A stretch of DNA of 40,555 nt from Microbacterium sp. (GTDB lineage: Bacteria > Actinomycetota > Actinomycetes > Actinomycetales > Microbacteriaceae). The notes under the pieces are model-generated. The model was not told where the DNA came from. It searched no databases and saw nothing but the letters and a program-made list of their open reading frames with translations. Each line of letters starts with the position of its first letter. Within the stretch, counting starts at the first letter, position 1. Shown here piece after piece: positions 28,506-37,658 of this stretch. The position numbers and the translations under genes were made by a program. The stretch covers positions 1 through 40,555 of the forward strand of contig NZ_WOYP01000071.1 of assembly GCF_011620715.1 (NCBI RefSeq), in the 5' to 3' direction.

Positions 28506-30272
28506 GTGGTCACCCGTCTCTCGCACTACTTCCTCCGCACCCTGCGCGAAGACCCGGCTGATGCCGAGGTCGCGTCGCATCGGTGGCTCGTCCGCGCCGG
28601 GTACATCCGCCGTCAGGCTCCCGGGATCTTCGCGTGGCTGCCGCTGGGCCTGCGCGTGAAGGCGAAGATCGAGGCGATCATCCGCGATGAGATGACGAAC
28701 GCCGGTGCGTACGAGGTGCACTTCCCCGCGCTGCTGCCCCGCGAACCCTACGAGGTGACCGGACGCTGGGAGGAATACGGCGACGGCATCTTCCGCCTGC
28801 AGGACCGTAAGGGCGCCGACTACCTGCTCGCCCCCACGCACGAAGAGGTCTTCACGCTGCTCGTGAAGGACCTTTACTCCTCATACAAGGACCTGCCCCT
28901 GTCGATCTACCAGATCCAGGACAAGTACCGTGACGAGGCACGTCCCCGCGCGGGCCTGCTGCGCGGTCGCGAATTCACGATGAAGGACGCGTACTCGTTC
29001 GACTACACGGATGCCGGTCTCGACGCGAGCTACATGGCTCAGCGTGACGCCTACGAGCGCATCTTCGCGCGGCTGGGCCTCGAGTACGTGATCGTGCAGG
29101 CGGATGCCGGGGCGATGGGCGGTTCGCGGTCGGAGGAGTTCCTGCACCCCACCGCGGTCGGCGAGGACACGTTCGTCCGCTCGGACGGCGGATACGCGGC
29201 GAACGTGGAGGCGTTCACGACGGTCGCACCCGAGCCGATCCCATTCGACGGGCTGCCCGAGCCGGTCATCTTCGACTCGCCGAACACGCCCACGATCGCG
29301 ACGCTCGTCGATCACGCGAACGCGCACCTCGACCCGCCCGCCGACGGCGAATGGACCGCCGCGCACACCCTCAAGAACGTCGTGCTGGCGCTGTCGCACC
29401 TCGACGGCACGCGCGAACTCGTCGTCATCGGCCTGCCGGGCGACCGCGATGTCGATGAGAAGCGCGTCGAAGTCGCGTTCGCCCCCGCAGATGTCGAGGC
29501 TGCGACCGAGGATGACTTCGAGCGCAACCCGATGCTCACGAAGGGCTACATCGGGCCCTGGTCACCCACCGGCGCCGTGCTCGGCGAGGAGTCTGCGACC
29601 GGCATCCGGTATCTGCTCGACCCCCGTGTCGTCGAGGGCACGAGCTGGATCACCGGTGCGAACATCGACCAGAAGCACGTGCACTCGCTCGTCGCCGGCC
29701 GCGATTTCGACTCCGACGGGTTCGTCGAGGTCTCGACCGTGCGCGCCGGGGACCCGGCGCCGGACGGCTCCGGGCCCGTCACGCTCGCGCGCGGCATGGA
29801 GATCGGCCACGTGTTCCAGCTCGGCCGCAAGTACGCCGAGGCGCTCGGCCTCAAGGTGCTCGACGAGAACGGCAAGCTCGTCACGGTCACCATGGGCTCC
29901 TACGGCATCGGCGTCACGCGCATCCTCGCGATCATCGCCGAGCTCAACAACGATGCGAAGGGGCTGATCTGGCCCGTATCGGTCGCGCCCTTCGATGTGC
30001 ACGTCGTCGCCGCGGGCCGCGATGCGGTCGTGTTCGACGTCGCCGCGCAGCTCTCCCAGGATCTCGAGACCGCGGGGCTGGACGTGCTCTACGACGACCG
30101 ACCCAAGGTGTCCCCGGGGGTGAAGTTCGGCGATGCTGAGATCGTCGGGGTCCCGCAGATCGTGATCGTGGGACGCGGCGCGGCCGACGGCGAGGTCGAG
30201 CTGTGGGACCGCCGATCGGGTGACCGTGAGGCGGTCTCGATCGCGGAAGCGCTGGCGCGCCTCAGCCGCTGA
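28506..30272 (+). CDS. proS: Prolyl-tRNA synthetase, bacterial type
   Basis: It charges tRNA-Pro with proline. The 588 residues begin [16 protein letters not shown] and show class II motifs: [20 protein letters not shown], motif 2 [20 protein letters not shown] near 142-161 and motif 3 [14 protein letters not shown] near 464-477. Between motifs 2 and 3, near 230-390, lies the insertion that hydrolyses mischarged Ala-tRNA-Pro. The anticodon-binding domain closes the protein. The longer upstream open frame is not used, because the conserved start follows a leaderless promoter. No archaeal-type C-terminal extension is present. Confidence 0.97.
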   Translation: MVTRLSHYFLRTLREDPADAEVASHRWLVRAGYIRRQAPGIFAWLPLGLRVKAKIEAIIRDEMTNAGAYEVHFPALLPREPYEVTGRWEEYGDGIFRLQDRKGADYLLAPTHEEVFTLLVKDLYSSYKDLPLSIYQIQDKYRDEARPRAGLLRGREFTMKDAYSFDYTDAGLDASYMAQRDAYERIFARLGLEYVIVQADAGAMGGSRSEEFLHPTAVGEDTFVRSDGGYAANVEAFTTVAPEPIPFDGLPEPVIFDSPNTPTIATLVDHANAHLDPPADGEWTAAHTLKNVVLALSHLDGTRELVVIGLPGDRDVDEKRVEVAFAPADVEAATEDDFERNPMLTKGYIGPWSPTGAVLGEESATGIRYLLDPRVVEGTSWITGANIDQKHVHSLVAGRDFDSDGFVEVSTVRAGDPAPDGSGPVTLARGMEIGHVFQLGRKYAEALGLKVLDENGKLVTVTMGSYGIGVTRILAIIAELNNDAKGLIWPVSVAPFDVHVVAAGRDAVVFDVAAQLSQDLETAGLDVLYDDRPKVSPGVKFGDAEIVGVPQIVIVGRGAADGEVELWDRRSGDREAVSIAEALARLSR

Positions 30273-30321
30273 GTCGCCGCGGTCGGCGCACCCCGGGGTT
30301 TGACCGGCCGGATGCCGCCGC

Positions 30322-31152
30322 CTACGCCGCGGCGAGGCGCGCGTGCCGCGCCCGGAAGAGGCAGAAGAGCCCGTAGGCGAGGAAGCCGATCCCCACCGCA
30401 GCGACGAGCCACGGCCCGTAGGACAGGGCCAGGAGCGCCTGAAGGGCGCCGTCCAGTCCTCCGGCGGTTTCGGCATCCGAGGTGAGAGAAGCCGCCACGA
30501 GAAGGACGCCGACGATCACGAGGGCGATTCCCTTGGCGATGAAGCCGACGACTCCGAGGCCGGCGATGCCCCGCCCGATGCCGTGCTCCGGGAGGTCGAT
30601 CTTGCTGCGGAACGACCGGCGCGAACCCATGATGATGAAGACGATCCCGCCGATTCCGATGCCGAGACCGACCAGCGCGAGCACGACCGGTCCGCCCGGG
30701 ATCGACAGCAGCCCGGCGCTGGCGGCCTCGGTCGCCCGTTCCGTATCGACTCGAGCGCCGAGGGCCACCGAGGCGGCGATCAGACCCAGCGCGAGGAAGA
30801 TGGCCGACTGACCCCACGCACCGACCCGCCTGCCCCACAACGCCGTGAACTCCTGTACGTTCCGTGTCGCCGCGCCGCTGAGGATCCCCTCGAAGAGCTG
30901 CCACGCCCCGAGCGCGCACAAGGTGATCGCGATGGACCACAGCACGACGAAGCCCAGCGGCGCCGCGGCGATCGTCATGAGCGCGCCGGACTGGTCTATC
31001 GACCCGTCGCCACCGAAGGCGACGACGAGTGCGATCGCCCCGATCAGGATGTGCACGAGGCCGTTCGCGGCGTACCCGGCGCGTGCGAGCGCCCGGAACG
31101 GAGTGCTCTGCTCCGCCTCCCGGGCGAGGCGCTTGGGTGCTGCGGTGTCCAT
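30322..31152 (-). CDS. DUF1206 membrane protein
   Basis: This 276-residue protein has six hydrophobic helices in three pairs, fitting the DUF1206 family, which is made of three two-helix repeats. Recognisable segments are ARAGYAANGLVHILIGAIAL near 22-41, WGQSAIFLALGLIAASVALG in the second pair and GLGVVGFIAKGIALVIVGVL in the third. No function has been shown for the family. The ATG at 31152 follows a TAGGCT box by seven bases. It is divergent from nusA and convergent with proS, so it is a single-gene unit. Confidence 0.85.
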   Translation of the reverse strand: MDTAAPKRLAREAEQSTPFRALARAGYAANGLVHILIGAIALVVAFGGDGSIDQSGALMTIAAAPLGFVVLWSIAITLCALGAWQLFEGILSGAATRNVQEFTALWGRRVGAWGQSAIFLALGLIAASVALGARVDTERATEAASAGLLSIPGGPVVLALVGLGIGIGGIVFIIMGSRRSFRSKIDLPEHGIGRGIAGLGVVGFIAKGIALVIVGVLLVAASLTSDAETAGGLDGALQALLALSYGPWLVAAVGIGFLAYGLFCLFRARHARLAAA

Positions 31153-31159
31153 CGCCGTC

Positions 31160-31165
31160 AGCCTA
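31160..31165 (-). promoter_or_regulatory. -10 box (TAGGCT), leaderless, for the DUF1206 gene
   Basis: On the minus strand TAGGCT is followed by seven bases and then the ATG at 31152. Confidence 0.55.
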
Positions 31166-31211
31166 CGTGCCCGCGGGCAGTATTCCCCAGGATCCCCGGG
31201 GCGGCATCCGG

Positions 31212-31217
31212 TACCGT
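31212..31217 (+). promoter_or_regulatory. Possible -10 box (TACCGT) for the nusA operon
   Basis: TACCGT fits TANNNT. A start near 31224 gives a leader of about 50 bases ending with AGGGAGG at 31261-31267, so this unit, unlike most others here, has a normal ribosome binding site. Confidence 0.4.
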
Positions 31218-31273
31218 TGAGGGATGCCGCGCTCCTGACGCGCGACGGCGAAAGCTGAATAGGGAGGTCACTT

Positions 31274-32260
31274 GTGGACATCGATCTGTCACTCTTGCGG
31301 ACGATTGAGCGAGAGAAGGAGATCCCCTTCGATGAGCTCGTCCGCATCATCGAGCAGGCGATCCTGACCGCTTACGCGAAGCACACCACGGCGACCGGCG
31401 AGCTGCCCGAAGGCGCCCGCGCGGTCCTGGACCGCAAGACCGGCCACGTGGCGATCTTCCTGCCGCTGATCGACGACGAAGGCGCCGTGATCGGCGAGGA
31501 GGAGACGACTCCCGACGACTTCGGGCGCATCGCCGCCTTCGCAGCGAAACAGGTCATCAGCCAGCGGCTGCGCGACATCGCCGACGACGCCGTCCTCGGT
31601 GAGTTCCGCGGCAAGGAGGGCGACATCGTCGCCGGCATCGTGCAGCAGGGTCCCAACCCCCGGATGGTGCACGTCGACCTCGGTTCGGTTGAGGCGATCC
31701 TGCCGCCCGAAGAGCAGGTCGCCGGCGAGGAGTACACGCACGGCTCACGCCTGCGCGTGTATGTCACCTCCGTCGCCAAGGGCACGAAGGGCCCGCAGAT
31801 CACGGTCTCGCGCACCCACCCGGGACTGGTCCGCAAGCTCTTCGCCCTCGAAGTGCCCGAGATCCACGCGGGTCTGGTCGAGATCGTGTCGCTCGCTCGC
31901 GAGGCCGGCCACCGCACCAAGATCGCCGTCCGCGCGACCGATCCCACCATCAACGCCAAGGGAGCCTGCATCGGCGAGCTCGGCCGCCGTGTTCGCGCGG
32001 TGACCGAGGAGCTGGGCGGCGAGAAGATCGACATCGTCGACTACGACCCGGAGCTGGCCAAGTTCGTCGCGAACGCCCTCTCGCCCGCGAAGGTGACCTC
32101 GAGCTTCATCCTCGATACCGCCACGAAGGCCGTGCGCGCTCTGGTACCCGACTACCAGCTCTCGCTCGCGATCGGCAAGGAGGGCCAGAACGCCCGCCTC
32201 GCCGCCAAGCTCACCGGGGCCAAGATCGACATCCAGCCCGACAGCGTCCTGGAGGGCTGA
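31274..32260 (+). CDS. nusA: Transcription termination/antitermination factor NusA
   Basis: NusA binds RNA polymerase and nascent RNA and controls pausing, termination and rRNA antitermination. The 328 residues show an N-terminal RNAP-binding domain, an S1 domain around 105-180 (GKEGDIVAGIVQQGPN) and two KH domains, the first with GACIGELGRRVRAVTEELGG, the second with LAIGKEGQNARLAAKLTG. The acidic C-terminal repeats of E. coli NusA are absent, as usual in actinobacteria. The GTG start has AGGGAGG six bases upstream. It starts the nusA-ylxR-infB unit. rimP, the usual upstream partner, is not here. Confidence 0.97.
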   Translation: MDIDLSLLRTIEREKEIPFDELVRIIEQAILTAYAKHTTATGELPEGARAVLDRKTGHVAIFLPLIDDEGAVIGEEETTPDDFGRIAAFAAKQVISQRLRDIADDAVLGEFRGKEGDIVAGIVQQGPNPRMVHVDLGSVEAILPPEEQVAGEEYTHGSRLRVYVTSVAKGTKGPQITVSRTHPGLVRKLFALEVPEIHAGLVEIVSLAREAGHRTKIAVRATDPTINAKGACIGELGRRVRAVTEELGGEKIDIVDYDPELAKFVANALSPAKVTSSFILDTATKAVRALVPDYQLSLAIGKEGQNARLAAKLTGAKIDIQPDSVLEG

Positions 32261-32299
32261 GTCCCTCCCGCAGGAGGCGAACATGTGGGGAGGTGTAGG

Positions 32300-32572
32300 A
32301 TGGAACCTGTACGAACGTGCGTCGGATGCCGCGCGCGTGCCCCCCGGTCCACACTCCTGAGAGTCGTGGCCGTCGATTCCACCCTCGTCCCGGACGAGAA
32401 GGCATCGATGCCGGGACGGGGCGCGTGGGTGCATGAGACATACGAATGCGTGGATGCCGCAGTCCGGCGCCGCGCTTTCGTGCGGGCATTGCGTGTGCCA
32501 GGTCCTCTGAATACGCAGACCTTCGAGAAACGGCTGAACGGCTATGGAAACAAAGTGAACGGCTCGAAATGA
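32300..32572 (+). CDS. ylxR: YlxR family RNA-binding protein
   Basis: A 90-residue protein of the YlxR (RnpM) family, starting with the family signature [11 protein letters not shown] near 5-15. [22 protein letters not shown] follows around 44-65, a further family-typical stretch. In Bacillus the YlxR protein binds RNase P RNA and alters its activity and also affects transcription. ATG 32300 is chosen because GGGGAGG (32287-32293) is six bases upstream; an in-frame GTG at 32285 lies inside that ribosome binding site. It lies between nusA and infB as in most Gram-positive bacteria. Confidence 0.92.
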   Translation: MEPVRTCVGCRARAPRSTLLRVVAVDSTLVPDEKASMPGRGAWVHETYECVDAAVRRRAFVRALRVPGPLNTQTFEKRLNGYGNKVNGSK

Positions 32573-32589
32573 GAACCGTCCGCGACTGA

Positions 32590-32612
32590 GGTCTGCCCTG
32601 CCTGGGCGGACC
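32590..32612 (+). promoter_or_regulatory. Stem-loop before infB
   Basis: GGTCTGCCC (32590-32598), loop TGCCT and GGGCGGACC (32604-32612) form a 9-bp stem with one U-G pair. It sits 10 bases before the AGGAG ribosome binding site of infB. There is no T run, so it is probably a pause, processing or translation-control structure and not a full terminator. Confidence 0.55.
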
Positions 32613-32630
32613 AACCCAGACAGGAGAATT

Positions 32631-35468
32631 GTGGCTGCCAAACCACGCGTACACGAGATCGCTTCCGAACTCGGTGTCGACAGCAAGATCGCTCTTGCAA
32701 AGCTCAAGGAGCTCGGCGAATTCGTCAAGAGCCCCTCTTCAACGATCGAGCCCCCCGTGGCTCGCAAGCTGCGCGCTGCCCTCGAGGCAGACGGCGTGGG
32801 CAAGGCCGGGGCCGCTCCGGCTGCCGCACGGGCCTCCGGCGCAGCATCCAGCACCACTGCACGTCCGGGTGGCGCACGTCCCGGTGCACCGCGCCCTGGT
32901 GCGGGAGCTCCGACGCCCGCACCCGCGCCCGCTCCCGCCCCGGCGGCTCCGGCCGCCCCGGCGCCCGCTGAAGCGGCTGCTCCGGCAGCCCCGGCACCGG
33001 CGCCGGCGGCATCCGCCCCCGGTGCCGTCGCTCCGGCGGTTCCGGCCGCCCCGGCGCAGCCGGCCGAGGACGTAGCCGCTCCGAGCGCCCCGCGTCCGGG
33101 TGGCGCACCCGGTGCCCCGCGTCCGGGTGGTGCAGCCGGTGCCCCACGTCCCGGCAACAACCCGTTCTCGAGCGCGCAGGGCATGGGCCAGCGCCCGGCC
33201 GGACCCCGGCCGGGCAACAACCCCTTCGCCAGCGCACAGGGCATGGGCCAGCGCCCGAGCCCGAGCCCGGGCAACATCCCGCGTCCGCAGGCTCCGCGTC
33301 CCGGCGCTCCGCGTCCAGGTGCTCCCGGCGCGCGTCCCGGCGGTCCTGGCCGTCCCGGCGGAGCCGGTCGCCCGGGCGGCGCGCCGTTCCAGCAGCGTCC
33401 CGGCGGTGCCGGCGGCGGGGGCTTCCAGCGTCCCGGCGGCGCTCCCGGCGCAGCACCTGCGGGTGGCTTCGCGGGTCGTCCCGGCGGTGGCGGCGGTCGT
33501 GGCCGCGGTCCCGGCGGCGGCACGGCAGGTGCGTTCGGAAAGGGTGGCGGCAAGTCCAAGCAGCGCAAGTCGCGCAGGGCGAAGCGCCAGGAGTTCGAGA
33601 TGAGGGACGCCCCGGTCGTCGGTGGCGTCAACGTCTCGCGCGGGAACGGCGAGATCATCCGCATGCGCCGTGGCGCGTCGATCTCGGACTTCGCCGACAA
33701 GATCGAGACGCTGACCGGCTACACGGTCCAGCCGGGCACGCTCGTGACCATCCTGTTCAACCTGGGTGAGATGGCGACCGCGACCGAGTCGCTCGACGAG
33801 GCGACCTTCGAGGTCCTCGGCGCCGAGCTCGGCTACAAGATCCAGATGGTCTCTCCCGAGGACGAGGACAAGGAGCTTCTGGAGACCTTCGGTCTCGACC
33901 TCGATGCCGAGCTGGAGAACGAGAACGAGGAAGACCTCGAGATCCGTCCGCCGGTCGTGACCGTCATGGGTCACGTCGATCACGGTAAGACCCGACTGCT
34001 CGACGCCATCCGCCAGACCAACGTGGTTGCGGGCGAGGCCGGTGGCATCACGCAGCACATCGGTGCGTACCAGGTCTGGACCGAGCACGAGGGCATCGAG
34101 CGCGCGATCACCTTCATCGACACCCCCGGTCACGAGGCGTTCACCGCCATGCGTGCACGTGGTGCGCAGGTGACCGATATCGCGATCCTCGTGGTCGCGG
34201 CCGACGACGGCATCATGCCGCAGACGGTGGAGGCGCTCAACCACGCCCAGGCCGCCGGTGTGCCGATCGTCGTCGCGGTCAACAAGATCGACAAGCCCGA
34301 CGCCAACCCGGCCAAGGTCCGTCAGCAGCTGACCGAATACGGTCTGGTCGCCGAGGAGTACGGCGGAGACGTGCAGTTCGTGGATGTCTCGGCTCGCGCA
34401 GGAACGAACATCCAGAAGCTGCTGGATGCTGTGCTGCTGACCGCCGATGCGGGTCTGGACCTCACGGCCAACCCGAACAAGGCCGCCCGCGGTGTCGCGA
34501 TCGAGGCGAAGCTCGATAAGGGCCGCGGCTCGGTGGCCACCGTGCTCATCCAGTCCGGAACCCTCCGCGTCGGAGACGCCATCGTCGCCGGAACGGCATA
34601 CGGTCGCGTGCGCGCCATGGCGGACGAGAACGGCGATCCGGTCCTGGAGGCCCACCCGTCGCGTCCGGTGCAGGTGCAGGGGCTCAACTCGGTTCCTCGC
34701 GCCGGCGACACCTTCATCGTCACCGATGAGGATCGCCTCGCCCGTCAGATCGCCGAGAAGCGTGAAGCGGCCGAGCGCAACGCGCAGCTGGCCAAGGCCC
34801 GCAAGCGCATCTCGCTCGAGGACTTCACCCGCGCGCTCGAAGAGGGCAAGGTCGAGTCGCTCAACCTCATCATCAAGGGCGACGTGTCGGGTGCCGTCGA
34901 GGCACTCGAAGAGTCGCTCCTGAAGATCGAGGTCGACGATTCGGTGCAGCTGCGGATCATCCATCGCGGCGTCGGTGCCATCACCGAGTCGGATGTGAAC
35001 CTGGCGACGATCGACAACGCGATCATCATCGGCTTCAACGTCCGGCCCGACGCGAAGGCACGCGAACGCGCGTCGCGTGAAGGCGTCGACATCCGCTTCT
35101 ACTCGGTCATCTACAACGCGATCGACGACGTCGAGCAGTCCCTCAAGGGCATGCTGAAGCCGGAGTTCGAAGAGATCCAGTCGGGTGTTGCCGAGATCCG
35201 CGAGGTGTTCCGCTCTTCGAAGTTCGGCAACATCGCCGGTGTCATCGTCCGCTCCGGCACGATCACGCGCAACGCCAAGGCGCGCGTCATCCGAGACGGC
35301 GTCGTGCTGGCCGATGGCCTGGCCATCGAGTCGCTGCGCCGCTTCAAGGACGACGTCACCGAGGTGCGCACGGACTTCGAAGCCGGTATCGGCCTCGGAA
35401 AGTTCAACGACATCCAGATCGGCGATGAGATCGAAACCATCGAGCTCGTCGAGAAGCCGCGCGGCTGA
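32631..35468 (+). CDS. infB: Translation initiation factor IF-2
   Basis: IF-2 is the GTPase that brings fMet-tRNA to the 30S subunit. The 945 residues start with an IF2_N domain ([20 protein letters not shown]), then about 250 residues rich in Ala, Pro, Gly and Arg that are probably disordered. The basic patch [17 protein letters not shown] leads into a second IF2_N domain. The G domain has GHVDHGKT near 446-453, DTPGHEAF and NKID. Domains II, III and IV follow to the end. The GTG start has AGGAG. Long low-complexity N-termini are normal in actinobacterial IF-2; the internal duplication at 33151-33258 is noted separately. Confidence 0.98.
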   Translation: MAAKPRVHEIASELGVDSKIALAKLKELGEFVKSPSSTIEPPVARKLRAALEADGVGKAGAAPAAARASGAASSTTARPGGARPGAPRPGAGAPTPAPAPAPAPAAPAAPAPAEAAAPAAPAPAPAASAPGAVAPAVPAAPAQPAEDVAAPSAPRPGGAPGAPRPGGAAGAPRPGNNPFSSAQGMGQRPAGPRPGNNPFASAQGMGQRPSPSPGNIPRPQAPRPGAPRPGAPGARPGGPGRPGGAGRPGGAPFQQRPGGAGGGGFQRPGGAPGAAPAGGFAGRPGGGGGRGRGPGGGTAGAFGKGGGKSKQRKSRRAKRQEFEMRDAPVVGGVNVSRGNGEIIRMRRGASISDFADKIETLTGYTVQPGTLVTILFNLGEMATATESLDEATFEVLGAELGYKIQMVSPEDEDKELLETFGLDLDAELENENEEDLEIRPPVVTVMGHVDHGKTRLLDAIRQTNVVAGEAGGITQHIGAYQVWTEHEGIERAITFIDTPGHEAFTAMRARGAQVTDIAILVVAADDGIMPQTVEALNHAQAAGVPIVVAVNKIDKPDANPAKVRQQLTEYGLVAEEYGGDVQFVDVSARAGTNIQKLLDAVLLTADAGLDLTANPNKAARGVAIEAKLDKGRGSVATVLIQSGTLRVGDAIVAGTAYGRVRAMADENGDPVLEAHPSRPVQVQGLNSVPRAGDTFIVTDEDRLARQIAEKREAAERNAQLAKARKRISLEDFTRALEEGKVESLNLIIKGDVSGAVEALEESLLKIEVDDSVQLRIIHRGVGAITESDVNLATIDNAIIIGFNVRPDAKARERASREGVDIRFYSVIYNAIDDVEQSLKGMLKPEFEEIQSGVAEIREVFRSSKFGNIAGVIVRSGTITRNAKARVIRDGVVLADGLAIESLRRFKDDVTEVRTDFEAGIGLGKFNDIQIGDEIETIELVEKPRG
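33151..33258 (+). repeat. Internal duplication in infB (60-bp period)
   Basis: Two copies at 33151-33198 and 33211-33258 encode [16 protein letters not shown] and [16 protein letters not shown]. The 18-base core GGGCATGGGCCAGCGCCC is identical at 33179 and 33239. The repeat lies in the disordered N-terminal linker of IF-2. Confidence 0.85.
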
Positions 35469-35477
35469 GACCCGATC

Positions 35478-35511
35478 GGCGAAGGCTCAGGGTTCTCCCT
35501 GGGCCTTCGCC
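35478..35511 (+). terminator. Stem-loop between infB and rbfA
   Basis: GGCGAAGGCTCAGGG (35478-35492), loop TTCT and CCCTGGGCCTTCGCC (35497-35511) form a 15-bp stem with one G-T mismatch pair. No T run follows at once, and rbfA starts 49 bases later. It may be a leaky terminator or an RNA-processing hairpin that lowers rbfA expression relative to infB. Confidence 0.7.
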
Positions 35512-35559
35512 GGCTCAGCCCGCATCACTTTGTGTCTATTCGGGCGAAAGGTAGGAGAT

Positions 35560-36039
35560 ATGGCCGGAGAACGGCAGGCGAGAGTCGCGGACCGCATCCG
35601 CGTCGTGCTCGCGGAGCGTCTCGAGAAGGGTCTGCGCGACCCGCGTCTGGGCTTCGTCACGATCACCGATGTGAAGGTGACCGGAGATCTTCAGCACGCG
35701 TCCGTTTTCTACACCGTCATGGGTGATGAGGCATTGCGTGCCGATACGGCTGCCGCACTGAAGTCGGCCACCGGGCTGCTGCGCACCGAGGTGGGCAAGC
35801 ACCTGAACACGCGGCTGACCCCGTCGCTGGAGTTCTTCCTCGATGCGATACCCGAGAACGCGGACCACATCGCCGCGCTGCTGCGCGAAGCGCGGGAGCG
35901 CGACGCGGCGGTCGCCGGTCTTGCGGCATCCGCCCAATACGCAGGCGACGCGGATCCGTATGTCAAGCCGCGTGAGTTCGCCGAAGCGGAAGGCGCCGAC
36001 GAGCCCGACGCCGAGGGTCTGGCACGCGCCGAGGACTGA
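35560..36039 (+). CDS. rbfA: Ribosome-binding factor A
   Basis: RbfA binds immature 30S subunits and helps 16S rRNA 5'-end maturation, also in cold adaptation. The 159 residues contain RVADRIRVVLAERLEKGLRD, LGFVTITDVKVTGDLQHASV and a conserved LRTEVGKHLNTRLTPSLEF. The fold is a KH-like domain, followed by an acidic tail of about 35 residues, longer than in E. coli. TAGGAG at 35552-35557 precedes the ATG. It ends eight bases from the stop of the convergent mutY gene. Confidence 0.95.
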   Translation: MAGERQARVADRIRVVLAERLEKGLRDPRLGFVTITDVKVTGDLQHASVFYTVMGDEALRADTAAALKSATGLLRTEVGKHLNTRLTPSLEFFLDAIPENADHIAALLREARERDAAVAGLAASAQYAGDADPYVKPREFAEAEGADEPDAEGLARAED

Positions 36040-36041
36040 GT

Positions 36042-36056
36042 CCGCACTCAGTGCGG
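36042..36056. terminator. Small hairpin between rbfA and mutY
   Basis: CCGCAC-TCA-GTGCGG is a 6-bp stem between two convergent genes; the loop is itself the mutY stop codon. No T run. Possibly a weak bidirectional terminator. Confidence 0.35.
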
Positions 36057-36914
36057 CAGTCGCGCTCGTCCCTCGACCAGCTCGATGAGCCCATCGTCGG
36101 CGAGCGACGTGATCGCGCGATCGCGCTGCAGGGCGTCGGGCCAATGCGCGAGGAGCTCATCCGAACCGATGCCCGGGGATGCGGCATCCCGCAGCGCTTT
36201 CAGCACCGCTCCGCGGGCCTGGCGATCACTGCCCAGGTAGCGGGCCTGCTTGCGACGGCCATCACCCGTGTCGCGGTACCCGGCTGCCCGCCACGCACAC
36301 ATATGCGCGATAGGGCATGCGTCGCAGCGGGGAGCGCGAGCAGTGCACACGGTGGCGCCGAGTTCCATGGTCGCCGCATTCACCGTCGCCGCGGGGGCGT
36401 GCTCGCGCGGCAGCAGCGCGTCCATCGTGGCGAGGTCGGTGCGCGAGGGGGGACCGGGCTGCGACTGCCCTCCGACGGCCCGCGCGATCACGCGCCGGCT
36501 ATTGGTGTCGACCACCGGATGCCGATCGCCGTAGGCGAATACCGCGACGGCTCGCGCCGTGTAGTCGCCGACCCCGGTCAGCGACAGCAGGGTGTCGACG
36601 TCGCGCGGCACGACCCCGCCGTGCTGGTCGCGGATCCGGACCGCCGCCCGGTGCAGCCACAGTGCCCGCCGCGGGTAGCCCAGGTTCGCCCATTGGCGCA
36701 CCGCCTCGGCCGGAGCAGCCGCGGCGAGGTCGGTCGGAGTCGGCCAGCGCGCGAGCCAGGCTTCGAGGTGCGGGATGACGCGGTTCACGGGGGTCTGCTG
36801 CAGCATGAACTCGCTCACGAGCACTCCCCACGCCCCGAATCCGGGTTCGCGCCAGGGCAGATCCCGCGCGTTGCGCCGGTACCATGCGGTCAGCGGCGCG
36901 GCGATCTCGGGCAT
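36048..36914 (-). CDS. mutY: A/G-specific adenine glycosylase (MutY)
   Basis: MutY removes adenine mispaired with 8-oxoguanine. The 288 residues carry the catalytic Glu in SEFMLQQTPVNRV near 34-46, the helix-hairpin-helix LLSLTGVGDYTARAVAVFAY near 109-128 with the catalytic Asp in VVDTNSRRVIARAVGG, and a 4Fe-4S cluster motif C-x6-C-x2-C-x5-C (residues near 192-208). The C-terminal NUDIX-like domain that recognises 8-oxoG in E. coli is shorter or absent, which is common in actinobacteria. The ATG follows TAGGCT by seven bases. It is divergent from the kinase gene with promoters 31 bases apart. Confidence 0.94.
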   Translation of the reverse strand: MPEIAAPLTAWYRRNARDLPWREPGFGAWGVLVSEFMLQQTPVNRVIPHLEAWLARWPTPTDLAAAAPAEAVRQWANLGYPRRALWLHRAAVRIRDQHGGVVPRDVDTLLSLTGVGDYTARAVAVFAYGDRHPVVDTNSRRVIARAVGGQSQPGPPSRTDLATMDALLPREHAPAATVNAATMELGATVCTARAPRCDACPIAHMCAWRAAGYRDTGDGRRKQARYLGSDRQARGAVLKALRDAASPGIGSDELLAHWPDALQRDRAITSLADDGLIELVEGRARLPH

Positions 36915-36921
36915 GCCGATC

Positions 36922-36927
36922 AGCCTA
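36922..36927 (-). promoter_or_regulatory. -10 box (TAGGCT), leaderless, for mutY
   Basis: On the minus strand TAGGCT is followed by seven bases and then the ATG at 36914. The divergent box for the kinase lies at 36959, so the two promoters share their upstream DNA. Confidence 0.55.
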
Positions 36928-36958
36928 TGCGCGCGGCGAAGAGGTTCGGCTCCGCCCG

Positions 36959-36964
36959 TAGGCT
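36959..36964 (+). promoter_or_regulatory. -10 box (TAGGCT), leaderless, for the kinase-truB-ribF unit
   Basis: TAGGCT is followed by seven bases (GGAAGCC) and then the ATG at 36972. Divergent partner of the mutY box. Confidence 0.55.
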
Positions 36965-36971
36965 GGAAGCC

Positions 36972-37658
36972 ATGCGCCTGCCCATCACCCCCGCCACGAC
37001 GCTCCTGCGGGAACTGCGCGACGAGGCGCGCCGGCACAATCGCAGCGGACGCGTCATCATCGCGGTCGACGGCATCGAGGGCGCAGGCAAGACGGTCTTC
37101 TCCGACGCCCTGGCCGAGGTCTTCGCCGAGGACGGCTCAGCCGTGTTCCGCGCCTCCATGGACGACTTCCACCGCCCGCGTGCCGATCGCAACGCGCGGG
37201 GCCGGAGCTCGGCCGAGGGCTACTACCGCGATTCGTTCGACTACTCGACCTTCCGCCGTGCGCTCATCGATCCCTTCCGCGAAGGGGGCCAGACGGGTGC
37301 GAGCACCGGGTTCCAGCTCGCCGCGTTCGACCTCGAACGCGACACCGCGGTCGAGGCCGCGTGGACGACCGCGCCGCGGGATGCCGTCCTCATCGTGGAC
37401 GGGATCTTCCTGCACCGCCCCGAACTGCGTGGGCTGTGGAACTGGTCGGTCTGGCTCGATGTGCCGCTCGAGGCCGCGTTCGGCCGCATGGCGTTGCGGG
37501 ACGGGTCCGACCGGAGTCCGTCCGCGTCAGCGAATGCCCGCAGCCGCGACGGCCTGGAGCTGTACCTCACGGAGGCTCAGCCCCGCACCGAGGCCTCAGC
37601 GATCGTCGACAATACCGATCCCGCGCATCCGCGGCGGGTCTTCGCGGACTCCTGCTGA
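36972..37658 (+). CDS. Uridine-kinase-like P-loop protein
   Basis: The 228 residues have a P-loop VDGIEGAGKTVFSDALA near 32-48, SMDDFHRPRADR near 61-72 in the place where uridine kinases bind the nucleoside, a Walker B-like VLIVDGIFLHRPEL and a lid region with arginines. The family (Udk-like) phosphorylates uridine or cytidine to the monophosphates; other members act on phosphoribulose or pantothenate. Substrate unproven. The start follows a leaderless promoter. The stop TGA shares its A with the ATG of truB, so the two are coupled. A kinase in this place is not part of the common rbfA-truB-ribF order. Confidence 0.85.
   Translation: MRLPITPATTLLRELRDEARRHNRSGRVIIAVDGIEGAGKTVFSDALAEVFAEDGSAVFRASMDDFHRPRADRNARGRSSAEGYYRDSFDYSTFRRALIDPFREGGQTGASTGFQLAAFDLERDTAVEAAWTTAPRDAVLIVDGIFLHRPELRGLWNWSVWLDVPLEAAFGRMALRDGSDRSPSASANARSRDGLELYLTEAQPRTEASAIVDNTDPAHPRRVFADSC

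Noticed and set aside
27869..28513. Minus-strand frame filling the gap before proS
   Set aside because: Mostly antisense to ispG; Arg/Ser-rich with no motif or convincing start.
32880..33540. Repeat-rich stretch that could suggest a CRISPR or satellite
   Set aside because: It is the Pro/Ala/Gly linker of IF-2; no regular spacer and repeat structure.
32739..34964. 741-codon minus-strand frame antisense to infB
   Set aside because: Antisense shadow of IF-2; no motif and unusual composition.
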